64,000 nucleotides of DNA, from NCBI GenBank assembly GCA_026398535.1, contig JAPLSQ010000009.1, positions 1-64,000 on the forward strand, given 5' to 3'. The translations under genes were made by a program, and so were the position numbers. The notes below the pieces were generated by a model. That model made no database searches and was not told the DNA's origin. It saw only the letters and a list, made by a program, of their open reading frames with translations. This DNA comes from Candidatus Sumerlaeota bacterium (GTDB lineage Bacteria; Sumerlaeota; Sumerlaeia; Sumerlaeales; Sumerlaeaceae). Position 1 is the stretch's first letter. Each line of letters opens with the position of its first letter. This document shows positions 52,944 to 62,264 of the stretch, one piece after another.

Positions 52944-53984
52944 TTAGTCGTAATGCACGCGTTTGCCAAACACGTGGTTCTGGATCAGAGTGAGCGCGAG
53001 GATGATGGCAAAAAGAATGTAGGCGACAGCGGACGCGCAACCAAGCTCGCGAAATCCGAGAAAGCCGGTTCTGAAAAGATAAAAAACCAGTGTTTCGGTG
53101 GTGCGGCCGGGGCCGCCGTTCGGCGTCATGATGTACATCGGCACGAAAACTTTGAATGCCGTGATCAGGGATATTATCAGGATGAAAAAGGTGGTTGGGG
53201 AAAGCAGCGGCCATGTGATGTTGCGGAAACGCTGCCATGGCGACGCGCCGTCGATTTCCGCCGCCTCATAGAAGGCGCAGTCGATGTTCTGCAGACCCGC
53301 GAGAAAAATGACCATGAAGTAACCGATGTCGCGCCATACCGATGTCATGATGACGGCAAACATGGACAACGACGGCCCCGCCAGCAGCGGATGCATGGGG
53401 TGCGGCAAAGGCAGGCCAAGGGCATCCCTGAAAATCATCTCAAAGATGCCGCGTGATTCATTGAGCCAGCCAAGCATGGGGAGACCGGCCGAGTGCAGAA
53501 GATAGTTGGCCAGCCCGAAGTTTTCATTGAACACATAGCGGAAAACGATGGAAACGGCCACCCAGGTTGTCACAAAAGGCAGGAAGTACACCGTGCGGAA
53601 GGCGTTGCGCCCCCGCAATTTCGTGCTCATTGTCATCGCCACCACAAGCGCGCAGACCAGGGTCAGCGGCACGCTGTAGACAACGTAGTTCACCGTGTTG
53701 TAAAGAACCTGGTGAAAATCGGGATCCTTCAACGCCCGCCCATAGTTTGCCAGTCCCACCCATCCCACTGTGCTCAAGCGCGACGCGCCCGTCCAGTTCG
53801 TGAACGAAACAAGTATCGAAAACAGAACGGGGAAGAACCAGAAGACCGTGAGCACCGCGCCCGCCGGCAGTAGATACAAATAGGCTTCAACGTTCTCGCG
53901 CAATCGCGGATGCCGGACATAACGCACCATGGAGAGCATGACGCCCCACACGGCAACCGCTGCGATTATCGCCATCGTGTTCAC
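52944..53984 (-). CDS. ABC sugar transporter permease (MalF/UgpA-like), orphan
   Basis: 346 residues with about six to seven membrane helices. The EAA loop for contact with the ATPase is EAAEIDGASPWQRFRNITWP. The N-terminal helix and LLPAGAVLTVFWFFPVLFSI region are typical of MalF/UgpA-type permeases of carbohydrate uptake family 1. No second permease, binding protein or ATPase gene is in the window, so the rest of the transporter must be elsewhere or lost. It is 52 bases from the TPR gene on the same strand. Confidence 0.87.
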   Translation of the reverse strand: MNTMAIIAAVAVWGVMLSMVRYVRHPRLRENVEAYLYLLPAGAVLTVFWFFPVLFSILVSFTNWTGASRLSTVGWVGLANYGRALKDPDFHQVLYNTVNYVVYSVPLTLVCALVVAMTMSTKLRGRNAFRTVYFLPFVTTWVAVSIVFRYVFNENFGLANYLLHSAGLPMLGWLNESRGIFEMIFRDALGLPLPHPMHPLLAGPSLSMFAVIMTSVWRDIGYFMVIFLAGLQNIDCAFYEAAEIDGASPWQRFRNITWPLLSPTTFFILIISLITAFKVFVPMYIMTPNGGPGRTTETLVFYLFRTGFLGFRELGCASAVAYILFAIILALTLIQNHVFGKRVHYD

Positions 53985-54036
53985 GATGACCGTGGATAGG
54001 CTGATCCAGGTTTGCGATCAAGAGAAAAAAAACGCG

Positions 54037-56106
54037 TCACAGACGCAGCAACCGGGCCGCAAGGAGCACCAGCAGGGCGATGCCGGCGGCGCCCGCGGCC
54101 GCCCATGCAAACCCTTTGAGCATCATAAAATAACAACGGAAACCAACGAGACGATTGAAAGCGGGGTTTAAGGCATAGCGGCGGAACTCAGGTCTGCTCA
54201 GGGATGCCCCGGCGATGCCCGGATCAAGCTCCACAGCCCGCGCGAAAAAATCGAGCATCTGTCGTTTGTTTCCCATCATGGCCGCCGCGCGAGCGGCTCC
54301 GTCGTAAAACAGCGCCTTGTCCGGACAAGCCCGCGCCCCGCTGGCAAAGGCTTCCAGCGCCCTGGAAAAATTGCCCGCCTCAAGGCAAACCATGCCCAGC
54401 GTCTTGAAATATTCGCCGCGCGCCTGTTCAAACTGGGATGTGTTCTTTTCGAGCAGGCGTATGCCTTCTTCCGCGCGCCCTACGCGCAACAGCGACATGG
54501 CCTCGACAGCGATAAAGCTGCTGGCGGGCGGCATTGATTCGCCGTCTTTGTCGCTCAAATTGCGCGCCTTCTCGAAATGCTCCAGTGTTTCGTGATGCCG
54601 ATTGAGCGAAAAACACGCCTTGCCCAGCATCCAGTGGCATTCGGGCGACGCCTTGCCGCTCTCAACGAGCGGTCGCACCGTCTCGATGACTTCGTCATTG
54701 CGCTCACACTGTTGCAGGGCAGCGGCACAGCATAATATAAGATTCGGATTGTCAGGGAATATTTTCAGCGCCCGCCGCAACGCTTCGACAGCCTCATTGG
54801 CGGCATGATGGCGCAACAGGAACGCCCCATAAGAAATGAAGGCATGCGGACCGGCTTCCTCTCCGCTGAATATCCTGCGGTAGCAATTCATGGCCGCCGT
54901 CATATCACCCAGCCGTTCGTTGAACTCGGCTGCGAGGAGCAGGGCCTGCTCATGATCGGGTTTCATGACGAGAAAACGCCCGATCGTGGCAGCGGCTTCG
55001 GCCAGCTTGCCGCGGATCAATTCATTGCCGGCTTTCATCCGGGCGATGTCAAAATCATCTGGTTTCGCCTCCGCCAGTTCCGAAAGACACAGTCCCTCGG
55101 CCGCATAATCGCCGAGTTTGTGATGCAAATGCGCCTTGAAGATCAGGAAACGCGGATCGCCCGGACGGAGCTGGAGCGCGCGCATCGTGCTGGAGAGCGC
55201 CGCGCGGTTCTTGCGCATTTCCGCCAGCGCGCGCCCGATCAGAAAATGTGTCTCCGGAACAAGCTCATCAAGCCCGCGCGCGCGCCGCAAATCGGCAAGA
55301 GACTCTTCCGGCCGTCGCAGTTCGAGCAGGGCAAAACCCCGCAACGCGTAAATATCCGCGCGCTCAATGCCGCGCGAAATCGCCTCACCCGCATGATGCG
55401 CACACGCGTCGTATTCGTTGCGGTCGGTCAGAACGCGAAGGAGAATGACCCATATATCGGCATCGCCCGGATCAAGCGCCAGCAATTCACGCAGGCTCCG
55501 GATGGCATCCTCCAGCATTCCCTGGCGCAGGAGAAGATCCGCGCGGCGCCGCATGACATCCAAGTTGTTGGGCTGGGTTTTTAAAATTTTGTCATATTGT
55601 TCGAGCGCCTGCGGATCCTCTCCGAGCGCGGCCAGCAGCGCGCCATATTGGCGCAGCGCCACCAAGTCATGCGGATGATCGCTTAGAACACCCTCGATCA
55701 GCCGCCGCGCCGCACCGAATCTATGCTTCTCGGCGAGGGCGCATGCCTTGTATATTTTGTTGTGATAATCGCCGGGCTCAAGGTCCAGCGCGATATCGAA
55801 ATGCTCGATGGCCTCATCGTAGCGGCTGCTTACAAGCAACGCATGGCCATAATGGGTGTGATAATAAGGTTGTGCCGGGGCAAGACCTATGGCCAGCTCA
55901 AACGAGGTAATAGCATCTTCAAACCTGCGAAGCTGGGACAGCGCGATGCCGCGATGAAAAAACGCGTCGGCATTAAACGGCTGTTGTTCAACAACCGAAT
56001 CAAACGCCTGCAGGGCCTCTTCGCAATGATCCGATTCCAGAAGATCCATCGCCATCTGGTAAAGGGACTCATCCGGAGTTCCCGCAAATTCGCCGTCATC
56101 TTTCAT
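54037..56106 (-). CDS. TPR-repeat protein with C-terminal membrane anchor
   Basis: About 689 residues. Tetratricopeptide repeats fill most of the length (FFHRGIALSQLRRFEDAITS, YYHTHYGHALLVSSRYDEAI, ILKTQPNNLDVMRRRADLLL and others). The last segment has a hydrophobic stretch (FAWAAAGAAGIALLVLLAAR), so it is tail-anchored in the inner membrane. The start is uncertain: an ATG at 56106 without a clear ribosome site, or a TTG at 56160 that crowds the divergent gene. A scaffolding role is likely; the partner is unknown. Confidence 0.78.
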   Translation of the reverse strand: MKDDGEFAGTPDESLYQMAMDLLESDHCEEALQAFDSVVEQQPFNADAFFHRGIALSQLRRFEDAITSFELAIGLAPAQPYYHTHYGHALLVSSRYDEAIEHFDIALDLEPGDYHNKIYKACALAEKHRFGAARRLIEGVLSDHPHDLVALRQYGALLAALGEDPQALEQYDKILKTQPNNLDVMRRRADLLLRQGMLEDAIRSLRELLALDPGDADIWVILLRVLTDRNEYDACAHHAGEAISRGIERADIYALRGFALLELRRPEESLADLRRARGLDELVPETHFLIGRALAEMRKNRAALSSTMRALQLRPGDPRFLIFKAHLHHKLGDYAAEGLCLSELAEAKPDDFDIARMKAGNELIRGKLAEAAATIGRFLVMKPDHEQALLLAAEFNERLGDMTAAMNCYRRIFSGEEAGPHAFISYGAFLLRHHAANEAVEALRRALKIFPDNPNLILCCAAALQQCERNDEVIETVRPLVESGKASPECHWMLGKACFSLNRHHETLEHFEKARNLSDKDGESMPPASSFIAVEAMSLLRVGRAEEGIRLLEKNTSQFEQARGEYFKTLGMVCLEAGNFSRALEAFASGARACPDKALFYDGAARAAAMMGNKRQMLDFFARAVELDPGIAGASLSRPEFRRYALNPAFNRLVGFRCYFMMLKGFAWAAAGAAGIALLVLLAARLLRL

Positions 56107-56360
56107 GTGATCGATATACCATTTGATGTCATGGAAAATCAAATGCCAATGATTGACCAAATGCCGCCATGATCAACCCGCGCAACTGTATCCAATTGCT
56201 GACACAGTCTTCCAAGAAAGCTGGCTGGAATCCGCCGCGGCGCCCCCCCCATGACACTCCCAAAAACCAGAACCGGATCAAGACGCGCCCTCTTGCCGGC
56301 CGGGTCCAAGCTTCAGCTTGTGAGTGTGATTTTCATCTGGTTATGGTTGATGCTCCAAAG

Positions 56361-58001
56361 ATGAAATCGCGAACGCTGTGTTCATGCGGCCGAGTTGCGG
56401 CATCCCTGATTGCCGTTGCATGCCTGTGTGCCATGGCATGGAGGAGTCTCAACCATATTTCCCCTCAATTGCCCGGCACGGATTCGAGCATCTATGCCTG
56501 CGGGGGCATGTTCCTGCTTAATGGCAAGGCGCTTTACAAGGATTTCTGGGAACAGAAACCGCCGATGATATATTTTCTCAACGCGGCCGCCATGAAGGCT
56601 GGAGGCGTATCCATCACTGCCGTTCGCGCGATGGAGCGTCTCTTTGCGGTTGCCGGCGCGGCGCTGGTGTTTCTCACGATTCTGCGGTCATTTCCGCGCG
56701 CGGTCAGCCGTTTGCGATGCCCCGCTCCATTTGCCCCCGTGGGTCTTGCTGCCGCGGGCTGTCTTCTGTGGCTCATGGCATTCTATCATCCGTCCGTTTT
56801 TGAAGGCGGAAATCTGACAGAGGAATATGGAACCGTTTTCCTTCTCGCGGGCATTGTCATGACGCTTTACGCCACTCAGAGCCGCGATTTCCGCCGTATG
56901 CTGCTCGTGAGCATGATGGCGGGTGTTTTTTTCGCGCTATCCGCGCTCACCAAGGAACCCTTTCTGCTGTCAGTCATCCCGTGGATCATCTGCATGGCAT
57001 GGCCGGCAGGACATTCCTGGCGCAACAGCATTACGCGTGTTGTCGCATGCGCAGGAGGCGTCATGATTCCGCTGGTGTTGTGCGTAACATATCTTTACTC
57101 GCATGGCGCAATGCCCGCGTGGCGCGATGTCATGGTTCACAACCGCATTTATGCCGCCGAGAACAGCCCGCCCGCATGGATTCACCGCCTGTATGACAAT
57201 CTTGTTCCCGCCAGACTCGCATTCGGCGGAATGATCACCGTGGCGCTTGGATGCGCGGCTGGCGTCGCAAGCATATTCTCACCGCAATTTCAGAAACGAT
57301 CCGCATATCTGCCCTTGACGCTCATTGCCATGCTGATGACAAGTTATGCGGCCACAACCCTGTCAACGAGCAAATACGGCCACTATTACCTTCAGCTCGT
57401 GCCTTCCTGTGTTCTTCTGGCCGCGGCCGGCATCGCGTATTCATTTTATCTCGTCCACCGGACAAGGCATGGCTTTTTAGGCGTTTTCCTTATATGGATC
57501 GTTATCCTGATCGCCTGTGACCATCACACTATGACCGCATATTTCGGCCGAATCAGATTGCCATTTTCAGCGCCCGCTCCCGATCCAATTTCTGATTTCA
57601 TTGTCAGGAACACGTCAGAGGATGATTACATCTGGACAACTTCAGGCCATCACGCCCGCTATTACTTTCTCACGCGGCGTCTGCCGCCCACAAAGTACTT
57701 CAGCAATCTGCTGGTGCACTATTCAGGCACAGCGGAAGGCCGCGCGCGCTATAAGAACAGAGCTGAACGCATCCTGTCCAGCCTGAAATCCCATCCTCCG
57801 AAATACATCATCCAGAGATCGGCCGATCCGCGCCGCGATCTGCCGCCAGACGATGACGGGCTGATGGACTGGATCAGCCAACATTATGTTCCGGCGGGCG
57901 TCAGCGACGGCCCCGCGGTTCTTTATCGAGCCGCTCCCTCGCCCGAGCAGCGGCGCCCCCCGCAAGCTGACCGCATGCCGCCCCAATATCCAACCCTTTA
58001 G
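56361..58001 (+). CDS. Polytopic membrane glycosyltransferase-like protein (GT-C/PMT fold)
   Basis: About 546 residues from the ATG at 56361; another ATG is at 56343, and the longer frame upstream is not protein-like. Many hydrophobic helices and a first-loop acidic pair in PQLPGTDSSIYACGG resemble the GT39/ArnT-like GT-C class, which transfers sugars from polyprenyl phosphate outside the membrane. The soluble C-terminal part is rich in aromatic residues (DYIWTTSGHHARYYF). The 3' end overlaps the convergent rlmN gene by 101 bases. Confidence 0.7.
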   Translation: MKSRTLCSCGRVAASLIAVACLCAMAWRSLNHISPQLPGTDSSIYACGGMFLLNGKALYKDFWEQKPPMIYFLNAAAMKAGGVSITAVRAMERLFAVAGAALVFLTILRSFPRAVSRLRCPAPFAPVGLAAAGCLLWLMAFYHPSVFEGGNLTEEYGTVFLLAGIVMTLYATQSRDFRRMLLVSMMAGVFFALSALTKEPFLLSVIPWIICMAWPAGHSWRNSITRVVACAGGVMIPLVLCVTYLYSHGAMPAWRDVMVHNRIYAAENSPPAWIHRLYDNLVPARLAFGGMITVALGCAAGVASIFSPQFQKRSAYLPLTLIAMLMTSYAATTLSTSKYGHYYLQLVPSCVLLAAAGIAYSFYLVHRTRHGFLGVFLIWIVILIACDHHTMTAYFGRIRLPFSAPAPDPISDFIVRNTSEDDYIWTTSGHHARYYFLTRRLPPTKYFSNLLVHYSGTAEGRARYKNRAERILSSLKSHPPKYIIQRSADPRRDLPPDDDGLMDWISQHYVPAGVSDGPAVLYRAAPSPEQRRPPQADRMPPQYPTL

Positions 58002-59007
58002 AGTAGCGTATGCTTGCGATAAAATGCCGGTCGTGCAGGAATTGCTGGAACTGATTGACAGTGTCATCGCTGGGGCGGCGGAAAGGCAGACGCCCATCGG
58101 GATTCCATGGGATCAGGTTGATCTTGCATGGCAGGCCAAGGAGCAGCGCGGCCAGCTTGCGGGCGTGCTCAAGCGAATCATTGAAACCTCCGAGCATGAC
58201 ATACTCAAATGTGATGCGGCGGCGGCGGCGCAACGGGTACTCACGGCAGGCGCTGATCAGCGACCCGATCGGATGCGCCTTGTTGATGGGCATGATCCGG
58301 TTGCGCAGATCGTTGTCAGGCGCGTTGAGCGATATGGCTATGTTCACATTAAGATTTTCGCGAGCCAGGCGCTCGATGCCCGGCAGAATGCCCGCCGTGG
58401 AAACTGTGATGCGCCGCGCGGCAATGGCCATGCCGTCCGGATCGCTCAGAATCCGCAGCGCGGGGATAACGTTGTCAAGATTCAGCATCGGCTCGCCCAT
58501 GCCCATGAAAACAATGTTGCGCGGGCAGAAGCCGTCATTGAAAACGCGTTTGGCCAGCAGTATCTGCGAGATGATTTCGGCGGTTGTCATCTGGCGGTGG
58601 AATCCGTCATAACCGGTCGTGCAGAACGCGCAACCGGCCGCGCACCCCGCCTGGGACGACACACATTGCGTCAGCCAGTTGCGCTCGCGCATCAACACAC
58701 CCTCAACAATGATGCCGTCGCTCAGGCGGAATAATATTTTACGAGTGCCATCGGTTGATTCCCGCACTCCGGCAATTTCCAGATGGCCCATAGCATAATT
58801 GCCCGCAAGCCACGTTCTGAAATCCCGCGCGATATTGTGCATCTCGCTGAAATCGAAGGCCGCGCGGTTATAAAGCCAGTGGTAAAGCTGCCGCGCGCGA
58901 AACGCGGGATAACCTGCCGACGCCACAATCTCTGTGAGCCGCGGCAGGTCCATGCCAAGCAAAACGCCCCTTGATTCCAATGCCGGGGCTGGCGCGCTAT
59001 CAGACAT
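57901..59007 (-). CDS. rlmN: 23S rRNA (adenine-2503-C2)-methyltransferase RlmN
   Basis: 368 residues. Radical SAM cluster motif CAAGCAFC, with the preceding QCVSSQAG and following TTGYDGFHRQM. Other RlmN segments are present: NIVFMGMGEPMLN, ITVSTAGILPGI, ISLNAPDN, and the late IPWNPDG. It methylates A2503 of 23S rRNA and A37 of some tRNAs through a methyl-cysteine intermediate. The C-terminal tail is basic (ARARERLDKEPRGRR) and is the part that overlaps the convergent membrane-protein gene. Confidence 0.95.
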   Translation of the reverse strand: MSDSAPAPALESRGVLLGMDLPRLTEIVASAGYPAFRARQLYHWLYNRAAFDFSEMHNIARDFRTWLAGNYAMGHLEIAGVRESTDGTRKILFRLSDGIIVEGVLMRERNWLTQCVSSQAGCAAGCAFCTTGYDGFHRQMTTAEIISQILLAKRVFNDGFCPRNIVFMGMGEPMLNLDNVIPALRILSDPDGMAIAARRITVSTAGILPGIERLARENLNVNIAISLNAPDNDLRNRIMPINKAHPIGSLISACREYPLRRRRRITFEYVMLGGFNDSLEHARKLAALLLGLPCKINLIPWNPDGRLPFRRPSDDTVNQFQQFLHDRHFIASIRYSKGLDIGAACGQLAGGAAARARERLDKEPRGRR

Positions 59008-59028
59008 GACTGCACAGGCGCCCCGCGC

Positions 59029-60111
59029 TCATGCGCTCCGCCGATAATTCAGCTTGCTGACTTGCGCCGCCAGTTGTTCCGCCGCCCCAATCAATTTGCG
59101 CGCCTGAACAGAGCCGGGATTCGAGACGACCACGGGCGTGCCGTCATCGCCTGCCGCGCGCACTTCGGGCGCCAGCGGAATGCTGCCAAGGAAAGCAATG
59201 CCATACTCGGCGGCAAGCTGTTCGCCCCCGCCGCAGGAAAATATCTCCGTCCGCTCATGGCAGTGGGGGCATACGAAGTAACTCATGTTCTCAACCACAC
59301 CGAGCAGGGGGATGTTTTGCGAGAGGAACATCATGATTGTTTTACGCACATCCTGCAGAGCGGCCTGTTGTGGCGTGGTCACATGGACGATGCCCGTAAC
59401 GCGCACAAGCTGAATGAGCGAAATCTGAATGTCGCCCGTGCCGGGCGGCAGATCAACAATAAGGTAGTCCAAGTCGCCCCAGTCGACCTGTCTGAGGAAC
59501 TGCCTCAGGGCGCTGTTAAGCATGGGGCCGCGCCAGATCACGGGCGTATCGTCGCCGGTCAGGAATCCCATCGACATGACCTTGATGCCATGCTTCACGG
59601 GAGGGATGATCATGTCGATGTCGGCTCCATCATCGCCTTTCCGGCTGACGATTTGCGGTTGTTCGCCGCACATGCCAAGCATCAGCGGTATGTTGGGTCC
59701 GTACATATCGGCATCTAGAAGACCCACGCGCGCGCCGCTTTGCGCGAGCGCGATGGCGGCATTGACGGCCACCGTGGATTTGCCGACACCGCCTTTGCCC
59801 GACGCGATGCCTATGATATTGCGCACCGTGCGCGCATACTCGGGGGGGCGCTGCATGGGGCTGACATCCGACCCCATGTTCACAGTGACACGTTTCACCC
59901 CCGGCGCGCGCATCACCGCGGCCTTGACGTCCTGCTCAATCCGCGCCTTCAACGGACAGGCCGGCGTGGTCAGCACAACTGTCACATTCACACGACCATT
60001 GTCATCAATCTCAACATCCTTGATCATGTTCAGGGACACCAGATCGCGGCCAAGATCGGGGTCCTCGACAGTCTTCAGCGCAGTATAGATGGCGTCTCTA
60101 TCAACAGGCAT
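59029..60111 (-). CDS. mrp: Mrp/NBP35 family iron-sulfur carrier ATPase
   Basis: 360 residues from the ATG at 60111, with GAGGGA about eight bases upstream. An N-terminal MIP18/DUF59 domain (ALKTVEDPDLGRDLVSLNMI, LTTPACP) is followed by the ParA-like ATPase with GKGGVGKSTVAVN and LDADMYGPNIP. The C-terminal CPHC motif (YFVCPHCHE) supplies the cluster ligands. It carries 4Fe-4S clusters to target proteins. The region 60112-60218 upstream holds a short repeat. Confidence 0.94.
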   Translation of the reverse strand: MPVDRDAIYTALKTVEDPDLGRDLVSLNMIKDVEIDDNGRVNVTVVLTTPACPLKARIEQDVKAAVMRAPGVKRVTVNMGSDVSPMQRPPEYARTVRNIIGIASGKGGVGKSTVAVNAAIALAQSGARVGLLDADMYGPNIPLMLGMCGEQPQIVSRKGDDGADIDMIIPPVKHGIKVMSMGFLTGDDTPVIWRGPMLNSALRQFLRQVDWGDLDYLIVDLPPGTGDIQISLIQLVRVTGIVHVTTPQQAALQDVRKTIMMFLSQNIPLLGVVENMSYFVCPHCHERTEIFSCGGGEQLAAEYGIAFLGSIPLAPEVRAAGDDGTPVVVSNPGSVQARKLIGAAEQLAAQVSKLNYRRSA

Positions 60112-60167
60112 CTCAATTTCCCTCGGTCGGTATGATGGATTGTTTGCGCATACAAGTAAACCGTTCA

Positions 60168-60194
60168 GCTTCGCGTATTTCGTGTTTTTCGTGG
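60168..60194. repeat. Three imperfect 9-bp repeats (TTCGTG type)
   Basis: GCTTCGCGT, ATTTCGTGT and TTTTCGTGG follow one another in the gap between mrp and the glycosyltransferase gene. The complementary strand reads CCACGAAAAACACGAAATAC, a pattern often found between genes in some environmental bacteria. Function unknown. Confidence 0.5.
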
Positions 60195-60218
60195 TTAACA
60201 ATCTGACAGGCGTAAATA

Positions 60219-61628
60219 TTAAGTCTTATGCCGGCCCGCTCCGAACAATCTTTGCATGAATGATTGTCGTGCGGTTCCATGGCGCGCATGACCGGCGCGC
60301 GCCAGCTGTTCGATGTGGATTCGCGCCAGGGCGCAGTCGACGCGCTCGTGGGCTGACAGCGGGACATTTTTATGGGATTCGCGGCGGTCGCCCGCAAAAA
60401 CCGGTTGATCAGCCCACGTCAGCAAAGGCTCAAAAACCTTTCGCTCACCATATTCGTTGTCGAAGAATTCCTTCGCCCGCCGCGCCGCGGCTTTTGCGGA
60501 CGCAAGATCGGCGGCCACCTCAATAATGGCGGCAGCCAGCGAGTCAGAATTGCCAGGTTCATACTCCGTTACAAGCCCCTCACGGGCAAGACGCGCATTG
60601 GTCTCGCTGATGGATGTTGTGATCACCGGCAGTTCGTGAAGAATCCAGTCATTGATGCGTGTGCGCGCGCCGAGTTCCCCTTCATAGCATGGGCGGTCGG
60701 CGACGATGGCGGCATCGGCTTCGCGGAAATAAGACGGGATTTCATCAAGCGGGCGCCAGCCCGTTAAAATAAACCTGCTCTGAAGATCGCTGCCCTCGAC
60801 CAGTTCCCGGAATTGCGTGAATGACGACGTGTTGTGGCCGCTGATTTCGCCTCCTGTTGAAATGAAGAATATGCGCGAATTTTTGCGCATGGCAGCCTCA
60901 AGGCCGTGGAAAAGCGTGCGGGGATCGCACCACGTGTTGTATCCGCCGCTCCAGAGAATCATGATGCTGTCCGCGGGGATGAGACGCCCTTTGAACATGC
61001 GCGGCGAGGGCTGGCCCACATCAAGCATCGCGCGCGAACAGTTGGGCATGGCATGAACCAGTTCCTCGCCGGCGGTAAACTGATTCAGCCGCCCCGCGAA
61101 ACCAAGCTGGCCGATGAGCGCCCATTTCTGAGGGCGTGAGGCCGTGCTGAAACGGTCGCCGGCCAGCAGACCGGGCAGCATCAATTTCCATTGTCCGAAC
61201 AGTGTGGCGTCATTGCCGAACAATTCCCCCTGAAGCTGTTTTTCCGCGAACGGATCGCCGTTGTAGTCCAGCCATAGTGGCACGTGAAACGGGACGGCGG
61301 CCGCGACGGCATTCATGATGTCTGTCGTTGAAACCAAACATGAAAATCGGCTGCCAACGTGGAGCGTTGCAAGCGCGGATGCCGTGTCGCGCTCATGATA
61401 CCGCAGCCGGCAGATCACGATATTGTGGCCGGCTTCCTCGCGGCGGGGCTTGAAAGGACCATGCTCACCCCCCGCGAAGTCGCCAAACTCGATGACCCCT
61501 ATCGTAACGTGATGCCCTGCCCGCACGAGCATGCGCGCCATGTGCCATGTGCGCAGTCCCGGCGCATAAAGGCGCTTGCCGCCATCCGGAGGAAGCGGTC
61601 CGACGCCCAGGACAAGGATGTTGCCCAT
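60219..61628 (-). CDS. GT4-family glycosyltransferase
   Basis: 469 residues. A GT-B fold is indicated by LVLGVGPLPPDGGKRLYAPG and GLRTWHMARMLVRAGHHVTI in the N-terminal domain and by the C-terminal motif region IMILWSGGYNTWCDPRTLFH and DAAIVADRPCYEGELGARTR. The acceptor-side sequence RTRINDWILHELPVITTSIS is typical of GT4 proteins. A lipopolysaccharide or surface-glycan role is likely. The last 60 residues are extra and basic. Confidence 0.82.
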   Translation of the reverse strand: MGNILVLGVGPLPPDGGKRLYAPGLRTWHMARMLVRAGHHVTIGVIEFGDFAGGEHGPFKPRREEAGHNIVICRLRYHERDTASALATLHVGSRFSCLVSTTDIMNAVAAAVPFHVPLWLDYNGDPFAEKQLQGELFGNDATLFGQWKLMLPGLLAGDRFSTASRPQKWALIGQLGFAGRLNQFTAGEELVHAMPNCSRAMLDVGQPSPRMFKGRLIPADSIMILWSGGYNTWCDPRTLFHGLEAAMRKNSRIFFISTGGEISGHNTSSFTQFRELVEGSDLQSRFILTGWRPLDEIPSYFREADAAIVADRPCYEGELGARTRINDWILHELPVITTSISETNARLAREGLVTEYEPGNSDSLAAAIIEVAADLASAKAAARRAKEFFDNEYGERKVFEPLLTWADQPVFAGDRRESHKNVPLSAHERVDCALARIHIEQLARAGHARHGTARQSFMQRLFGAGRHKT

Positions 61629-61634
61629 CGAAAC

Positions 61635-62183
61635 TTACCTTCCATGCGCGCGTTGGGGCGAAAGGGGGCCCGGCGCGGCGGGATTTGGCGTGTCCGGCCA
61701 TTCGATGACATCGCCTGAAGGAGACTGCAGTTTCCGCTCTTCCCATAATTTCACGAAATCGATCGCGCAATCCTGACTGCGGTATGCCGCCAAATCATAG
61801 CTCTTGCCCATGTGGATGCAGTTTGAAGGGCATGGCTCCACACACAATCCGCAGAAAAGACAGCGGTTATAATCAATTTCATAACGCGTGATGACCGCGT
61901 TTTTGCCCTTGCCGGCGCTCTCGATTTTGATGCAATCGACCGGACAAGCCGCCGAACAAAGGTCGCACGCGATGCACTTCTCTTTTTCATAGATGTGGAT
62001 GCCGCGGTAACCATCCGGGATCTCAGGTTTCTCATCGGGATACTGAAGCGTGACAGGTTTGGTGAACATATACCAGCCGGTCACGCCAAGTCCGATCAGC
62101 GTTGTGATCACGGCGTTCCATACCATGCCGAAGTACTCGGCAACGGGCGATGTGGCGTTGTTTGACGATGGCATGGAGGTCAT
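61635..62183 (-). CDS. nuoI: NADH dehydrogenase subunit I-like 2x[4Fe-4S] ferredoxin
   Basis: About 182 residues from the ATG at 62183; the exact start is unsure since no ribosome site is clear. Two cluster motifs are present: CIACDLCSAACPVDC and CLFCGLCVEPCPSNC. The N-terminal part (VTGWYMFTKPVTLQYPDEKP) is typical of NuoI, which passes electrons in the peripheral arm of complex I. No other nuo gene is in the window, so the gene is isolated, and a related ferredoxin role is possible. Confidence 0.8.
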   Translation of the reverse strand: MTSMPSSNNATSPVAEYFGMVWNAVITTLIGLGVTGWYMFTKPVTLQYPDEKPEIPDGYRGIHIYEKEKCIACDLCSAACPVDCIKIESAGKGKNAVITRYEIDYNRCLFCGLCVEPCPSNCIHMGKSYDLAAYRSQDCAIDFVKLWEERKLQSPSGDVIEWPDTPNPAAPGPLSPQRAHGR

Positions 62184-62264
62184 ATTACAGGTCTTGAGGA
62201 AAAAGATACCCGCTGGCAGGGAGGGTGCAAGCGGATTGTTTGCCGCGCCCCGGCGCCGCATGAA

